Shown here piece by piece: positions 27,281 through 36,123 of a stretch of DNA of 38,285 nt. The position numbers and the translations under genes are program-made. The notes beneath the pieces are model-generated. The model saw nothing but the letters and a program-made list of their open reading frames with translations, made no database searches and had not been told where the DNA came from. This DNA comes from Akkermansia muciniphila (lineage in GTDB: Bacteria; Verrucomicrobiota; Verrucomicrobiia; Chthoniobacterales; Chthoniobacteraceae), in assembly GCA_945906945.1 (NCBI GenBank), contig CAMDSZ010000004.1, forward strand, positions 1 through 38,285. The letters are read 5' to 3'. Position 1 is the stretch's first letter. Each line of letters starts with the position of its first letter.

Positions 27281-27988
27281 CTACGCAAAGTCAAACAACA
27301 GCGCCTCCGCCTCCCCGCTGGCGGACGTCTCGAATAAACCGCCATCCTCAGTGGACGCCGCGTCACCTGCTTCTAATCGTCCCGACTTAGTTTGAATGGC
27401 CCCCTTGACGAGCTGCACCCACATCCCGTGGCCCTCAGCCAGATCGTGAACCAACGTTTCCCCATCCCTAAGACGCACCAGATACACCCGCACGTCCTGC
27501 TCGATGAGCGCCGACCCTTCGCCTCCATCCGGCGAAATCACTAACACCTTCCCGCTGCGCTCAGTTTCCAGTGATGGCACCCATTCCGTATAAGCGGGAG
27601 CCAATCCGCTCTTTCGAGGCTGGATCCAGATCTGCAAAAGGTGCACCTGCTCCGCCGGCGACGGGTTGAATTCCGAGTGCGTGACGCCGGTGCCCGCCCG
27701 CATCAACTGGATCTGCCCGGGCATGAGCTGGCGACGATTCCCGATGCTGTCGCTGTGCTCAAGTACCCCCGAGACGATGTAGCTGAAAATCTCCATGTCC
27801 CGATGCGGGTGTGTTGGAAAGCCGGCGCCAGGAGCAATGTGATCCTCGTTGATCACACGCAAGCTGCGGAACCCCATTTGCGCGGGATCGTAGTAATCAG
27901 CGAAACTGAACGTATGCCGGCTCCGAAGCCATCCATGGTCGGCATACCCGCGCTCTTCCGATCTCCGAATTTTTAGTTTCATCGTCAT
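27281..27988 (-). CDS. Pirin family protein (YhhW/quercetinase-like)
   Basis: This 235-residue bicupin belongs to the pirin family, whose bacterial members include quercetin 2,3-dioxygenase-like YhhW. The first cupin carries the metal-binding histidines in THPHRDMEIFSYIVSG (residues about 58-73) and GVTHSEFN (about 100). RHTFSFADYYD near residue 24 is family-typical. The second cupin (from about 140) is degenerate, as usual. Start could be ATG 27988 or 27982. It lies only 7 bases after the pyruvyl-transferase-like gene, so it is probably the last gene of that operon. Its substrate is unknown. The flavonoid activity of relatives may not be physiological. Confidence 0.92.
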   Translation of the reverse strand: MTMKLKIRRSEERGYADHGWLRSRHTFSFADYYDPAQMGFRSLRVINEDHIAPGAGFPTHPHRDMEIFSYIVSGVLEHSDSIGNRRQLMPGQIQLMRAGTGVTHSEFNPSPAEQVHLLQIWIQPRKSGLAPAYTEWVPSLETERSGKVLVISPDGGEGSALIEQDVRVYLVRLRDGETLVHDLAEGHGMWVQLVKGAIQTKSGRLEAGDAASTEDGGLFETSASGEAEALLFDFA

Positions 27989-27995
27989 CCCCCGG

Positions 27996-29309
27996 TTACA
28001 GTCCCAACTCCTTACGCAAAACTGCCATCGTCGACTGCTGGTGTTTCAAAACTGCATCGCGACCGAGTGCCGCCTTCGCCTTTGCAGCAGCGGGATTCTT
28101 TGCAATCGCCAACACGGCAGGCGCAACACGCGGCAACTCCTCCTCGTTGTCCAAAGTAAAAAGCCATTCCTCCAACCCAATATCGCGCCACATGAATCCT
28201 TTGCTTGTCTGCTCCGCCCAACGGCAAACCACGGCCGGAATGCCGCTGCCGATACACATGATGGGCGAATGCATTTCCGCACCAAACAATCCCGCGCTTC
28301 GCACGTACACACTCAGCGCCTCGCCCGGCAACCAATAGGTCGAGCGCCACACCACCCGTGCTTTCACATCCTCGGGCAGCTTGTCATAGAGATTCACCCG
28401 GTTGACCTCCATCTGACTCGAATCCTCGGGGCACAGGAGCACCTTCATTTTCGTATTGCGCACGACCTCCACAATCGCCGCCCGCAATGGCGCAAGATCA
28501 TGCTCCCGCATCGCCTCATTCCTCGCGTGCTTGACTTCATCGAGCGCCACGCCCGGCTTCATCTTCCAGTACTCGGAAAAGCGCAGCCGCGCAATGCAGC
28601 ACAAAAACTGTCCGTCCTCGAGTGCGTGTTCCTTTAAAAACGCCGCCGCCTTCGCGTCATCGCGCAAATCCGTGGCAAACGCGCCGTCCGGCGCAAACCC
28701 CATCACCGGGGCACTGCAGCCTTTGCGCTTCGCCAAATCCAAAGACACGCCATCGCGAAAAAACACGAACCGTGCGTTGTTCAGCACGCCGATCGTTTTT
28801 TCAAAAACACTATCCGGCGCAGGCTGCGTTGCGGTCGAGCTCTGTTGCGGCAGCGTGATTCCATACACGCCGTACGGTCTGCCAGTCGCCGCCGCCCACT
28901 TAACCACATCCTTCTCTGCAACCAGAGACGGTCCCGAGCCGTGCAGTAAAAAGTCGCACTCCGAAAACGCAGCCTTCAGCTCGTCCGCATTAGACACAAT
29001 CTTCAGCTTTGGAAAGCGCGCCGCGAGGATCGCGTCCACTCCGTCGGTGACTTTACTCGGCCACAGGTGCACTTCGGCCTCTGGAATGTGTTTTTCGAGT
29101 AGCGCCAGCACGCCCGGCGTGTGTGCGATATCGCCGATATTCACCGTCTGCCAGGACGAACGCAGAAGGATCTGGGGCCGCTTAGCCCTGGTCTCGGCAA
29201 AGACCCATTGTGAACCAAGCACCGCAGAGACTCCGGTTCCCAGAAATGCGCGTCTGTTCACCGCCAACTGTTGGTCTGCGATCTTTTCGAAAAATGCCGT
29301 TTGTTTCAT
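27996..29309 (-). CDS. Tat-exported polysaccharide pyruvyl transferase family protein
   Basis: This 437-residue protein has the polysaccharide pyruvyl transferase fold: an N-terminal NIGDIAHTPGVLALLEK, the acidic CDFLLHGSGPSLV near residue 115, YGVYGITLPQ near 143 and AGLFGAEMHSPIMCIGSGIPAV near 345, where the GAEMHS stretch matches the conserved histidine region (R/GxH) of the CsaB-like family. The N-terminus (residues 18-37) is a twin-arginine signal with NRRAFLGTG at 18-26, so it should leave the cytoplasm folded. The classical enzymes are cytoplasmic, using phosphoenolpyruvate, so an exported member is odd and its donor unclear. It sits between the tri-heme dehydrogenase gene (62-base gap) and pirin (7-base gap). 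Confidence 0.85.
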   Translation of the reverse strand: MKQTAFFEKIADQQLAVNRRAFLGTGVSAVLGSQWVFAETRAKRPQILLRSSWQTVNIGDIAHTPGVLALLEKHIPEAEVHLWPSKVTDGVDAILAARFPKLKIVSNADELKAAFSECDFLLHGSGPSLVAEKDVVKWAAATGRPYGVYGITLPQQSSTATQPAPDSVFEKTIGVLNNARFVFFRDGVSLDLAKRKGCSAPVMGFAPDGAFATDLRDDAKAAAFLKEHALEDGQFLCCIARLRFSEYWKMKPGVALDEVKHARNEAMREHDLAPLRAAIVEVVRNTKMKVLLCPEDSSQMEVNRVNLYDKLPEDVKARVVWRSTYWLPGEALSVYVRSAGLFGAEMHSPIMCIGSGIPAVVCRWAEQTSKGFMWRDIGLEEWLFTLDNEEELPRVAPAVLAIAKNPAAAKAKAALGRDAVLKHQQSTMAVLRKELGL

Positions 29310-29371
29310 ATTATTTTCTTATTCCATCCTGCGTTCCGGGTTCAAGGCACACCAAAGCGCATTTAGATGCG

Positions 29372-32272
29372 TTATTTTAACTCTGATAAATAATCCAAAA
29401 GGTCCACCGCTTCCTGGGCGGTGAGGCTTTGAAGGAGCCCTTCCGGCATCACGGAAATCGGCGATTGCGTCGCTGATTTCACCTCGGCGGCGGACACCTT
29501 GAAATCGATCCCGCCGGCCAATTTCATCCGCAACTCGCGGGCCGTGCGCTCCAAGATGAAGCCGTTCTTTAGCTCGCCGCCTTTCAATTCAACGGTGGAC
29601 ATCTGCCACTGCGGATCCACGATTTTCGCGGGATAAAGAATCTGCTCCAATAAATCCGCCCGCTTCCACTTGGAACCGATGTGGTGCAGGTCCGGCCCAA
29701 AATCTATGCCGCCACCGTTAAGCTTATGGCAGGCGGCGCACAGTCCGGCGAACACCTGCGATCCGCGCGCAGCATCGCCTTTTTTCGCAAGCAAAGCCTC
29801 CGCGTTAATCTGCGAGCCCAGCACTTTCCTGCGTTCGCTCGAGGGCAGGAAGCGCTCGAACAAATCTCGGCGCAAGGCTTCGGCATGCGCAGCGCCCTGC
29901 TGGACGGCAAGCCTGCGGGGCTCGCCTTTTACGGATCCATCAATGATCGCAAGCGCAAGGCTTAGCGCGCCGCTGTTGGACTCAAGCAGCGCCTGGACCG
30001 CGGCGGCGTCCCCGGCGATTGCGCGTTTGAGCGCCTCGTTTTCGCGCTGCCGCTGCTCACGGATGTTTTCGGGAACCTCGCGCTCATTCGCCTTCATGCT
30101 CGCAATCCAATCGCGCACTAAAAGCACCCCGCGATCATCGACCAATTCAGCTCCCACATACGGCATGTGTCCCCGCCCGGCGGTCGTCATCCGATACAGC
30201 AGGACGCTGCGAGCCGGATCACCTTTGGCGATGATCCGACCGTCGGGAAGGCCGAGATCGCCCTGCACGGGCTTGGTATCGATGAGTTTCGCTTCTTTGA
30301 GCACCAGCTCGATGTTCATCATGGAGGGAACCACTCCACCCCCGTTGAACCGGTGGCAGGAGCTGCAGTTCGTGTGCAGATACGACCTCGCCCGCACCTC
30401 CAAGCTTCCACGGGTTCCGTGGGGATCCGTTAGCACGGGCTCGTCCGGCACCAGTCCGATGCGGCTCAGCAGGTCGATCTGCCGGCCGCCCGCCGACTGT
30501 GTGGGGCGGTCCAGCTGCAGCTTGTTGAATCCGGGTGTGAATCCGTTCCACATGGTGTGGCAGCGACCGCATTCCGAGCGGCTGAAAAACCTCCACTTTT
30601 GTTCGGTCGTTCCGCCGGCGCTCTGTGGATCCTTGATCGTAAACGCCACCTCCTCGCCCTGCGCGGGGACAAGAGTGGCATCGGTTTGCTCCTCATTCCA
30701 ACGGTAGGTGTACGCCCCGCAAAGGCTGCCATCGAAGTGGAGAATCTGCGTCTCGATTTTGCGCGCACTGGCCGCGTTGCCCCTCTCCATTTCCAGGGAA
30801 TAGGTTTTCGCAAAAACCGCTCCTTCCGGCAGCTGCCACTGGCCGCCAAAGACAACGCCCTTTGAGAACTGGGCGATTTTCACCCCTGATTTATCAGGGA
30901 AACCCACCCAACGCTCGGCATGCGCGTGGTCCGCCCATCTAGGCGCATTGATTTCGTACTCCAACACGCCCGTGGCAGGCTGCTGCTGGGCGGTTTGGTT
31001 AAACAAGCCCGTCTCACTAAGCCTCCGGGGAAACTCGTCAGGCTGACCTAACCTCGGATTTTTCTGCAACCTCCACAACCCGCCGCCGCTGTGGTCGAGC
31101 ACGATGAGCTCCCCCTCCTGCGCGAAACCAAATGCAGCGGGCATGAGCGACGTGCGGCAAAGCACGCGGTGCTCTTTGACAGCGTTGCCCTCATGCCGCA
31201 GGCCCCAAAGGGTGCCCATTTGCCAGTCACCGTATATGTACATGCCCGAAAGCTCGGAAAGCCTTTTGCCATGGTAAAACTCGCCGCCCGTCACGCTCGC
31301 GGCCTCCTCGTGTGCATGCGTCACAAGCGGCTTTAGAATCGGGGTTGGCCCGAGAAGTCGATCCGGACGCACCTCCTGTTTTCCAGCCTCAATGATACTC
31401 CATCCGTAGTTTCCTCCCTTCTCGACGCGGATAATGCTCTCCCACAATTCCCAGCCCACATCGCCCACAAACAGATCGCCTGTTTTTTCATCAAACGACA
31501 AGCGCCACGGATTGCGCAGGCCATACGCCCAAACCTCGCCGCGCGCCTTTGGCACACTGACAAACGGGTTGTCACTCGGAACGCCGTAGGGATGTCCGGC
31601 TTCGCTCCGATCCACATCGATGCGGAGTATGCTCGAAAGCACGTCGCTAATATCCTGGCCGGTGACAAAAGAATCCGGTGGATCAGGATTATCGGCGTCA
31701 CCGGCGGTGATGTAGAGCATCCCATCCGGGCCGAAACGCATGTTGCCTCCCTCGTGTCCGCCCGAAAGCCACTCAAACACCACAGCGCCCGACGCCAGGT
31801 CGAGCTTGGGCACCGCCTCGTCCGTCATGCGAAACCGGAGGATACGCGCACCGTTCGCCACGTTGCGCTCACCGCGACCGTCTAAGTTCACGCGCACGAA
31901 AATCAGACGATTTTGCAAAAAGCCGGGGTGGAAAGCGACCGCGTAGGTGCGGCTTATCTTCGAATCAAACGCTCGCATGTCGGCCAGCAGGTCGAGCTGG
32001 CTTACATCATCCTTTGGTAAAAACGACGAGATCCGGCCGCCTTCCTCCACCACGATCAGCCGCTCGGAGCCAGGGATCGGCGACAAATCCAAAGGCCGCA
32101 CGAGGGTCAGGTCCGGAAAAGCCCGCTCTACAATGTACGGGAGGGGCGGCTCAGGCGAACCGTGCAGGCGCGATGTCGTCCAAGCCTCGCGCTGCTGCGC
32201 AAGCCCTTCGCAAGAGAACGCTGCGGCGTAGATTGCGCATGCCACCAGCGCCGTGGATCGGAGGGTTTTCAT
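29372..32272 (-). CDS. Glucose/sorbosone dehydrogenase-type propeller fused to tri-heme cytochrome c
   Basis: This 966-residue exported protein has a Sec signal at about 1-25. Residues 60-400 form a beta-propeller of the PQQ-dependent glucose/sorbosone dehydrogenase family: GGRISSF, GGHEGGNMRFGPDGMLYITAGDADNPDPPD, and WAYGLRNPWRLSFD with FVGDVGWELWESI. A middle domain (about 425-560) resembles the region of diheme SO2930-type cytochromes. Heme c motifs are CGRCH at 568-572, CSSCH at 636-640 and CAACH at 845-849. The last lies in a Pirellula/Verrucomicrobium-type heme-binding domain ending with DLLDYLSEL. The design suggests oxidation of sugars or alcohols with internal electron transfer. The cofactor and substrate are inferred. 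Upstream of two co-oriented genes. Confidence 0.9.
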   Translation of the reverse strand: MKTLRSTALVACAIYAAAFSCEGLAQQREAWTTSRLHGSPEPPLPYIVERAFPDLTLVRPLDLSPIPGSERLIVVEEGGRISSFLPKDDVSQLDLLADMRAFDSKISRTYAVAFHPGFLQNRLIFVRVNLDGRGERNVANGARILRFRMTDEAVPKLDLASGAVVFEWLSGGHEGGNMRFGPDGMLYITAGDADNPDPPDSFVTGQDISDVLSSILRIDVDRSEAGHPYGVPSDNPFVSVPKARGEVWAYGLRNPWRLSFDEKTGDLFVGDVGWELWESIIRVEKGGNYGWSIIEAGKQEVRPDRLLGPTPILKPLVTHAHEEAASVTGGEFYHGKRLSELSGMYIYGDWQMGTLWGLRHEGNAVKEHRVLCRTSLMPAAFGFAQEGELIVLDHSGGGLWRLQKNPRLGQPDEFPRRLSETGLFNQTAQQQPATGVLEYEINAPRWADHAHAERWVGFPDKSGVKIAQFSKGVVFGGQWQLPEGAVFAKTYSLEMERGNAASARKIETQILHFDGSLCGAYTYRWNEEQTDATLVPAQGEEVAFTIKDPQSAGGTTEQKWRFFSRSECGRCHTMWNGFTPGFNKLQLDRPTQSAGGRQIDLLSRIGLVPDEPVLTDPHGTRGSLEVRARSYLHTNCSSCHRFNGGGVVPSMMNIELVLKEAKLIDTKPVQGDLGLPDGRIIAKGDPARSVLLYRMTTAGRGHMPYVGAELVDDRGVLLVRDWIASMKANEREVPENIREQRQRENEALKRAIAGDAAAVQALLESNSGALSLALAIIDGSVKGEPRRLAVQQGAAHAEALRRDLFERFLPSSERRKVLGSQINAEALLAKKGDAARGSQVFAGLCAACHKLNGGGIDFGPDLHHIGSKWKRADLLEQILYPAKIVDPQWQMSTVELKGGELKNGFILERTARELRMKLAGGIDFKVSAAEVKSATQSPISVMPEGLLQSLTAQEAVDLLDYLSELK

Positions 32273-32344
32273 TGGTAGGATTGGGGGTTTTTACTGTCCT
32301 TCAGACACCGTCTCTGAGCAGCTATCTTTCTGCGGCACTTCGGT

Positions 32345-32364
32345 GACGCACGCCGACGCACGCC
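32345..32364. repeat. Two tandem 10-base units in the gap before the dehydrogenase gene
   Basis: GACGCACGCC occurs twice directly in tandem, with a partial third copy (GACAC), in the 109-base gap between the Gfo/Idh/MocA stop and the dehydrogenase start. Small and of uncertain meaning. Confidence 0.6.
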
Positions 32365-32381
32365 GACACGAGGCAGCGACG

Positions 32382-33431
32382 CTATCTAGGGTTGGCCGCA
32401 GCGGCGCGTGCCTTGTCGATGATCTGCCGCAAGGAAACTTCCGCACCGCCAAGCCGCTTACTTTCATCGGCGGCCTCCATGAAGGCATACAACTCGATGG
32501 TCTCCTCCATGCTCACGGGCGCTTTTCGAGAACGAAACATCTCGATGATCGCATACAATAGAACGTCGTATCCCTCGTAAGCACCGATTGCGGCATCGCC
32601 CATCTCTCCATGCGCGACTCCACCATAACCCTTCCGGTCTTTGCCGTTTTCCTGCCGGAAAATTCCGCTGACTCCGCCCGACCATTGCCCCTCGACGACC
32701 ACCTTACCGTCGGCATCCTCAGACCGTTTCACCCGCTCACAACCTTTCCCTAAAACCGCAAATAGGCTTTCGCATCCGTGAACGCCATACCAAAACAAAT
32801 CCGGATGGGTGGGCTCGAGATTGACGGGACTGAAGGTTTCAGCAGCGCGCACTTTCCCTATCGAACCGCCTCGCACCTGTTGAGTCGATGATCCGAAACG
32901 GAGCGAGGAGGAACAAAACAAGGGGACGGTCGCGCTTTTTGCGGCCTCCAAAATTCGGATGCAGTCCACCAAAGAAGCGGCAATCGGTTTGTCGATGAAC
33001 ACCGGTTTACCTGCTTTCAAAACAGGTTGCAGCTGCTCCCAGTGGACGCGGCCGTCATTGGATTCCAGCAACACAGCATCGACTTTTTGCACGAGCGCCT
33101 CCACCGAATCCACAATCTCCACACCCAAGTCGCGGACTTTCTCCGTGTACTCGGGCACACGCTTGACGCTGCTCTCAATATCCAAGCTCCCCTGCGGATA
33201 CGCAGCGACCACGCGTACGCCCGCGACTTTCGGCGCGTCCTCGGCTTTTTTCGGGCCCTTGTTGAGCGTCTGTGTAAACGCGAGAACGTGGGATGTATCC
33301 AATCCTATGATGCCCACCTTGATTTGGGTTAGCGCCCCTTCGGGCTGCGCTGCTGACAGTCCGAAGGGAGCCAGCCAGGACAATCCGAACGCAAAAAGAA
33401 TCGTGGTTTTGATTGGGGCAAGGGGGTGCAT
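32382..33431 (-). CDS. Secreted Gfo/Idh/MocA family oxidoreductase
   Basis: This 349-residue protein has the NAD(P)-binding fold of the Gfo/Idh/MocA family: KVGIIGLDTSHVL at 38-50, DAVLLESNDGRVHW near 117 and the IDKPIAAS loop near 145, equivalent to the usual EKP motif. Family members oxidise or reduce sugars and derivatives. Start ATG 33431 is chosen because it gives a Sec signal (MHPLAPIKTTILFAFGLSW, cleavage about residue 28). A longer frame from 33494 would bury that signal. The dinucleotide loop is GIIGLD rather than a perfect GxGxxG. Exported members are common in Planctomycetes and Verrucomicrobia. It is divergent from the GT2 gene and just upstream of the dehydrogenase operon on the same strand, but may have its own transcript. 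Confidence 0.85.
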   Translation of the reverse strand: MHPLAPIKTTILFAFGLSWLAPFGLSAAQPEGALTQIKVGIIGLDTSHVLAFTQTLNKGPKKAEDAPKVAGVRVVAAYPQGSLDIESSVKRVPEYTEKVRDLGVEIVDSVEALVQKVDAVLLESNDGRVHWEQLQPVLKAGKPVFIDKPIAASLVDCIRILEAAKSATVPLFCSSSLRFGSSTQQVRGGSIGKVRAAETFSPVNLEPTHPDLFWYGVHGCESLFAVLGKGCERVKRSEDADGKVVVEGQWSGGVSGIFRQENGKDRKGYGGVAHGEMGDAAIGAYEGYDVLLYAIIEMFRSRKAPVSMEETIELYAFMEAADESKRLGGAEVSLRQIIDKARAAAANPR

Positions 33432-33652
33432 GCGCGGGATTATGTGCCAACCCTTTGGGGACTCACAAGCAGGCATTTGCAAACCGGCTTTCACGCGCGA
33501 GGGCGTCAGTGTTTTACTCTCTCGCGGGACATCGTTTCAACCGCGCACAAACCCACACACACAGAAAGCGACCGCGCAAATGTGATATTCCCTCCACAGC
33601 CGAAGATCCTTTCTCGCCTACGGAGAACAGGCCCGTCATAATAGAGGGCTGC

Positions 33653-34348
33653 ATGCTTTCCGTCGTCATTCCGCTCTATAACGAAGAAGACAATATCGCG
33701 CCCCTGTGTGAAGAAGTTCGCGCAGCCCTCGCGAACCATCCCTTCGAGATCGTGCTTGTGGACGACAAGTCCTCGGATGGCACGCTCGCCAGAATCCCGC
33801 GGCTTCCGGGGATCAGGGTAATCGAGCTGGCAAAAAATACGGGCCAGAGCGCGGCGATGTATGCCGGCATCCAAGCCGCCAAAGGATCTGTCCTTGCGTT
33901 GATGGACGGGGACCGCCAAAACGACCCGGCGGATATTCCTAAAATGCTCCGGGAGCTCGAGCGCGGGTTTGATCTGGTGTGCGGCTACCGTGCGAACCGG
34001 CAGGATTCCCTTTCAAAAAAACTCACCTCGCGCTTCGCCAATGCCATCCGTTCGCGTTTCACTAAGGACGGTGTCCGTGACACCGGATGCACCCTTAAGG
34101 TGATGCGGACAGAGTGCCGGGAGGCGCTTTTGCCTTTCTACGGAATGCACAGATTCATTCCCGCGCTGATCAAAGGGATGGGCTATCGCATCACTGAGAT
34201 GGCCGTGAACCACCGGCCCCGCGTCGCGGGTGTGAGCAAATACGGCTTCGGCAACAGGGCGTTTAAGGCGACATGCGACATGTTCGCTGTGCGTTGGCTT
34301 TTGACGCGCCAGATCCAGGTGCGCATCGCACGAGAGACTGAGTCCTGA
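33653..34348 (+). CDS. Glycosyltransferase family 2, dolichol-phosphate mannosyltransferase-like
   Basis: This 231-residue GT2 enzyme transfers a sugar from a nucleotide sugar, probably to polyprenyl phosphate. It starts MLSVVIPLYNEEDNIAP, with EIVLVDDKSSDGT near residue 35, LALMDGDRQNDP at 80-91 as the metal-binding DxD-like motif, and CTLKVMR and VSKYGFGNR further on. The length and the absence of C-terminal membrane helices fit the short DPM1-type. Start ATG 33653 is set by GAGGG about 5 bases upstream. The longer frame from 33413 is not supported by similarity. It is divergent from the Gfo/Idh/MocA gene. The sugar and acceptor are unknown. Confidence 0.9.
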   Translation: MLSVVIPLYNEEDNIAPLCEEVRAALANHPFEIVLVDDKSSDGTLARIPRLPGIRVIELAKNTGQSAAMYAGIQAAKGSVLALMDGDRQNDPADIPKMLRELERGFDLVCGYRANRQDSLSKKLTSRFANAIRSRFTKDGVRDTGCTLKVMRTECREALLPFYGMHRFIPALIKGMGYRITEMAVNHRPRVAGVSKYGFGNRAFKATCDMFAVRWLLTRQIQVRIARETES

Positions 34349-34497
34349 AGTTTGCAGGGTGGGGTTTGGTTCTGCCGTTTCGATACCCGGCATCAGGGAG
34401 TGGATTGGCGGCCCTCGGGGCACAGGAATCATACGGCGGCTCCGGCTTCAAGGCCACGCAGCCGTCTCTTGCGATTCAGAGTGTAGACATTTCTCAC

Positions 34498-35328
34498 ATG
34501 GGGCGAGTTTTTCGAACAGGGAAGAGTGAGTTTAAGTCCAGGCAGGCGCCAAGCAGCGTGATCATTGTAGAGGACCATCCGATGATGCGCATCGGCCTCC
34601 GCAATCTACTGGAAAAATCGCAACAATTTACCGTGTGCGCCGAGTGCACCAACGCCCGCACGGCGTTGGCGCATTTGCGAGAGGATCAACCGAGCATCGC
34701 GATTTTGGACATCACGTTGCCCGGCGGGCTTGATGGGATTGAGCTCATAAAATGCATGGTTTCTGAAAGCCCTGCACTGCGGATTTTGGTGTTCAGCGTG
34801 CACGACGAGGCGCTGTACGCGCTGCGTTCGATTGCTGCGGGCGCGAAGGGTTACTTGATGAAGGGGGCCGAACCAAAAACGGTGTTACAGGCGCTCCAGA
34901 CCATACGCGAGGGAGGCGTCGCAGTGAGTACGGGAATCTCGCAGCGCCTCGTGCAGCGGGCCGTGGGGCACACCGCGTCCGCCTGCGCGCAGGCCACGGA
35001 CCATCTCTCCGACCGCGAGCTCGAAGTGCTCAGCTGGATCGGAAAAGGAAGTTCCACGCAGCAAATCGCGGCGCTACTTGGCATTTCAACCAAAACCATC
35101 GAAACCCACCGAGCCCATTTGAAACAAAAACTGGCGCTCAAAAGCGCCTTTGAGCTGTTCCGGTACGCGGTGGCCTGGCGGTTTTCGGAAGGGCATCACC
35201 ATGACAGCTTGGAAATGCATCCGCATCCCCAAGCTGGTAAACTCAACGGCAAGCCGGACCAACGCTTTGAACCCAAGCAGCCCCCGGAGCGGATTAACGA
35301 AAACTTCGCGGAGGCAGACCCGGGATAA
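34498..35328 (+). CDS. LuxR/NarL-type response regulator, orphan
   Basis: This 276-residue two-component regulator has a receiver domain with acidic pocket E25-D26 and phosphoacceptor Asp71 (in AILDITLPGG), a KG motif near residue 118, and a LuxR/NarL helix-turn-helix at about 169-225 (LSDRELEVL, QIAALLGISTKTIETHRAHLKQKL). Such proteins bind DNA as phosphorylated dimers. No histidine kinase is encoded within the window. The last 50 residues after the helix-turn-helix are polar, His/Pro-rich and unusual. Start ATG 34498 is not backed by a ribosome-binding site; TTG 34366 is possible. Its 3' end overlaps the lipoprotein gene on the other strand by 35 bases. Confidence 0.9.
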   Translation: MGRVFRTGKSEFKSRQAPSSVIIVEDHPMMRIGLRNLLEKSQQFTVCAECTNARTALAHLREDQPSIAILDITLPGGLDGIELIKCMVSESPALRILVFSVHDEALYALRSIAAGAKGYLMKGAEPKTVLQALQTIREGGVAVSTGISQRLVQRAVGHTASACAQATDHLSDRELEVLSWIGKGSSTQQIAALLGISTKTIETHRAHLKQKLALKSAFELFRYAVAWRFSEGHHHDSLEMHPHPQAGKLNGKPDQRFEPKQPPERINENFAEADPG

Positions 35329-36007
35329 TTCCCTCGCCCGACTGCGTATCCTCCGGACCGAATCGCGGCTCCGGTGAACCCGGTGCACGGAAAGGGTCGC
35401 GCACGGCGGATTCTTTCGGGGCCTGACCCGGCCGGGATTTTGAAGGCCCTAGTTTCGGAGGCTCGTCCCCGGATAAAGCACTCATCGGTGCCTGCTCCGA
35501 ATTCCGCGAAGCAACCGCTGGCGGACGAGCTTTTGGAGTCACATCAGCCGCCACGGCATCGCCAACCTTTGGCTCACCCGACACAATGTCTGCAATGAGA
35601 AAGGGCCGCTTTTGGAAGGCACTCACAACAAGCTCCGCGGAGGGATTGGAGTCCGTGTACGCAAGCAGCTTGGTGCCCGCCTCCGGCGCCGGCGCCGTCC
35701 CGATATCGATCAGCACGAACTCCAGCTTCTCTTTTACGACCAGGATTTTTCCAAGCCTCGGACGCCAGACATCGGAAGACTGCGTTTTTTGTGCTGCCGA
35801 TGTCGCGCCCGCTTTGGCTGTGGCAGGCGCTTCAAGCTTGGCGGCTCTATCGCCCCCGGCTTTTTTCTTCGTCGCATCCTTGGCGCAACCCGCCGTGAAC
35901 AGGATCACAAGCGCAACCGATGCCCGCCCGACTACGGCGCAACCATGTTGCAGTGATCTAAAGGCCCCGCTTTGACGGTCCCGCATATCGTTGATGTTCG
36001 GCGTCAT
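35294..36007 (-). CDS. Putative lipoprotein of unknown function
   Basis: This 237-residue protein carries a lipoprotein signal (hydrophobic stretch about 28-40, ending in LFTAGC), so it is predicted to be lipid-anchored. An Ala/Lys-rich linker (about 43-70) is followed by a small conserved-looking domain (about 80-150: KILVVKEKLEFVLIDIG, then AELVVSAFQKRPFLIADIVSGEPKVGD) with the character of an all-beta module. The last 80 residues are proline-rich and probably disordered. I recall similar short domains in verrucomicrobial lipoproteins but cannot name a family. Start ATG 36007 gives the better signal peptide than the 36079 alternative. Confidence 0.78.
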   Translation of the reverse strand: MTPNINDMRDRQSGAFRSLQHGCAVVGRASVALVILFTAGCAKDATKKKAGGDRAAKLEAPATAKAGATSAAQKTQSSDVWRPRLGKILVVKEKLEFVLIDIGTAPAPEAGTKLLAYTDSNPSAELVVSAFQKRPFLIADIVSGEPKVGDAVAADVTPKARPPAVASRNSEQAPMSALSGDEPPKLGPSKSRPGQAPKESAVRDPFRAPGSPEPRFGPEDTQSGEGIIPGLPPRSFR

Positions 36008-36123
36008 GGTTGGGGGTTGCTCACGGAACAAATGCGGGCCGGATCCTCTTCTCGGCCAATCCACCTCTTCCTGCAACACGTGTTTGTGATGAGCCGCTCG
36101 ATTTCTTTCGCCGTAACCCCGAA

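Noticed and set aside
30219-30707. Plus-strand frames opposite the tri-heme dehydrogenase
   Set aside because: Shadows of the strongly supported minus-strand gene, which has three in-frame heme motifs.
35374-35975. Plus-strand frames opposite the lipoprotein gene
   Set aside because: The minus-strand frame has a lipobox and a folded-looking domain; the plus-strand frames have neither.
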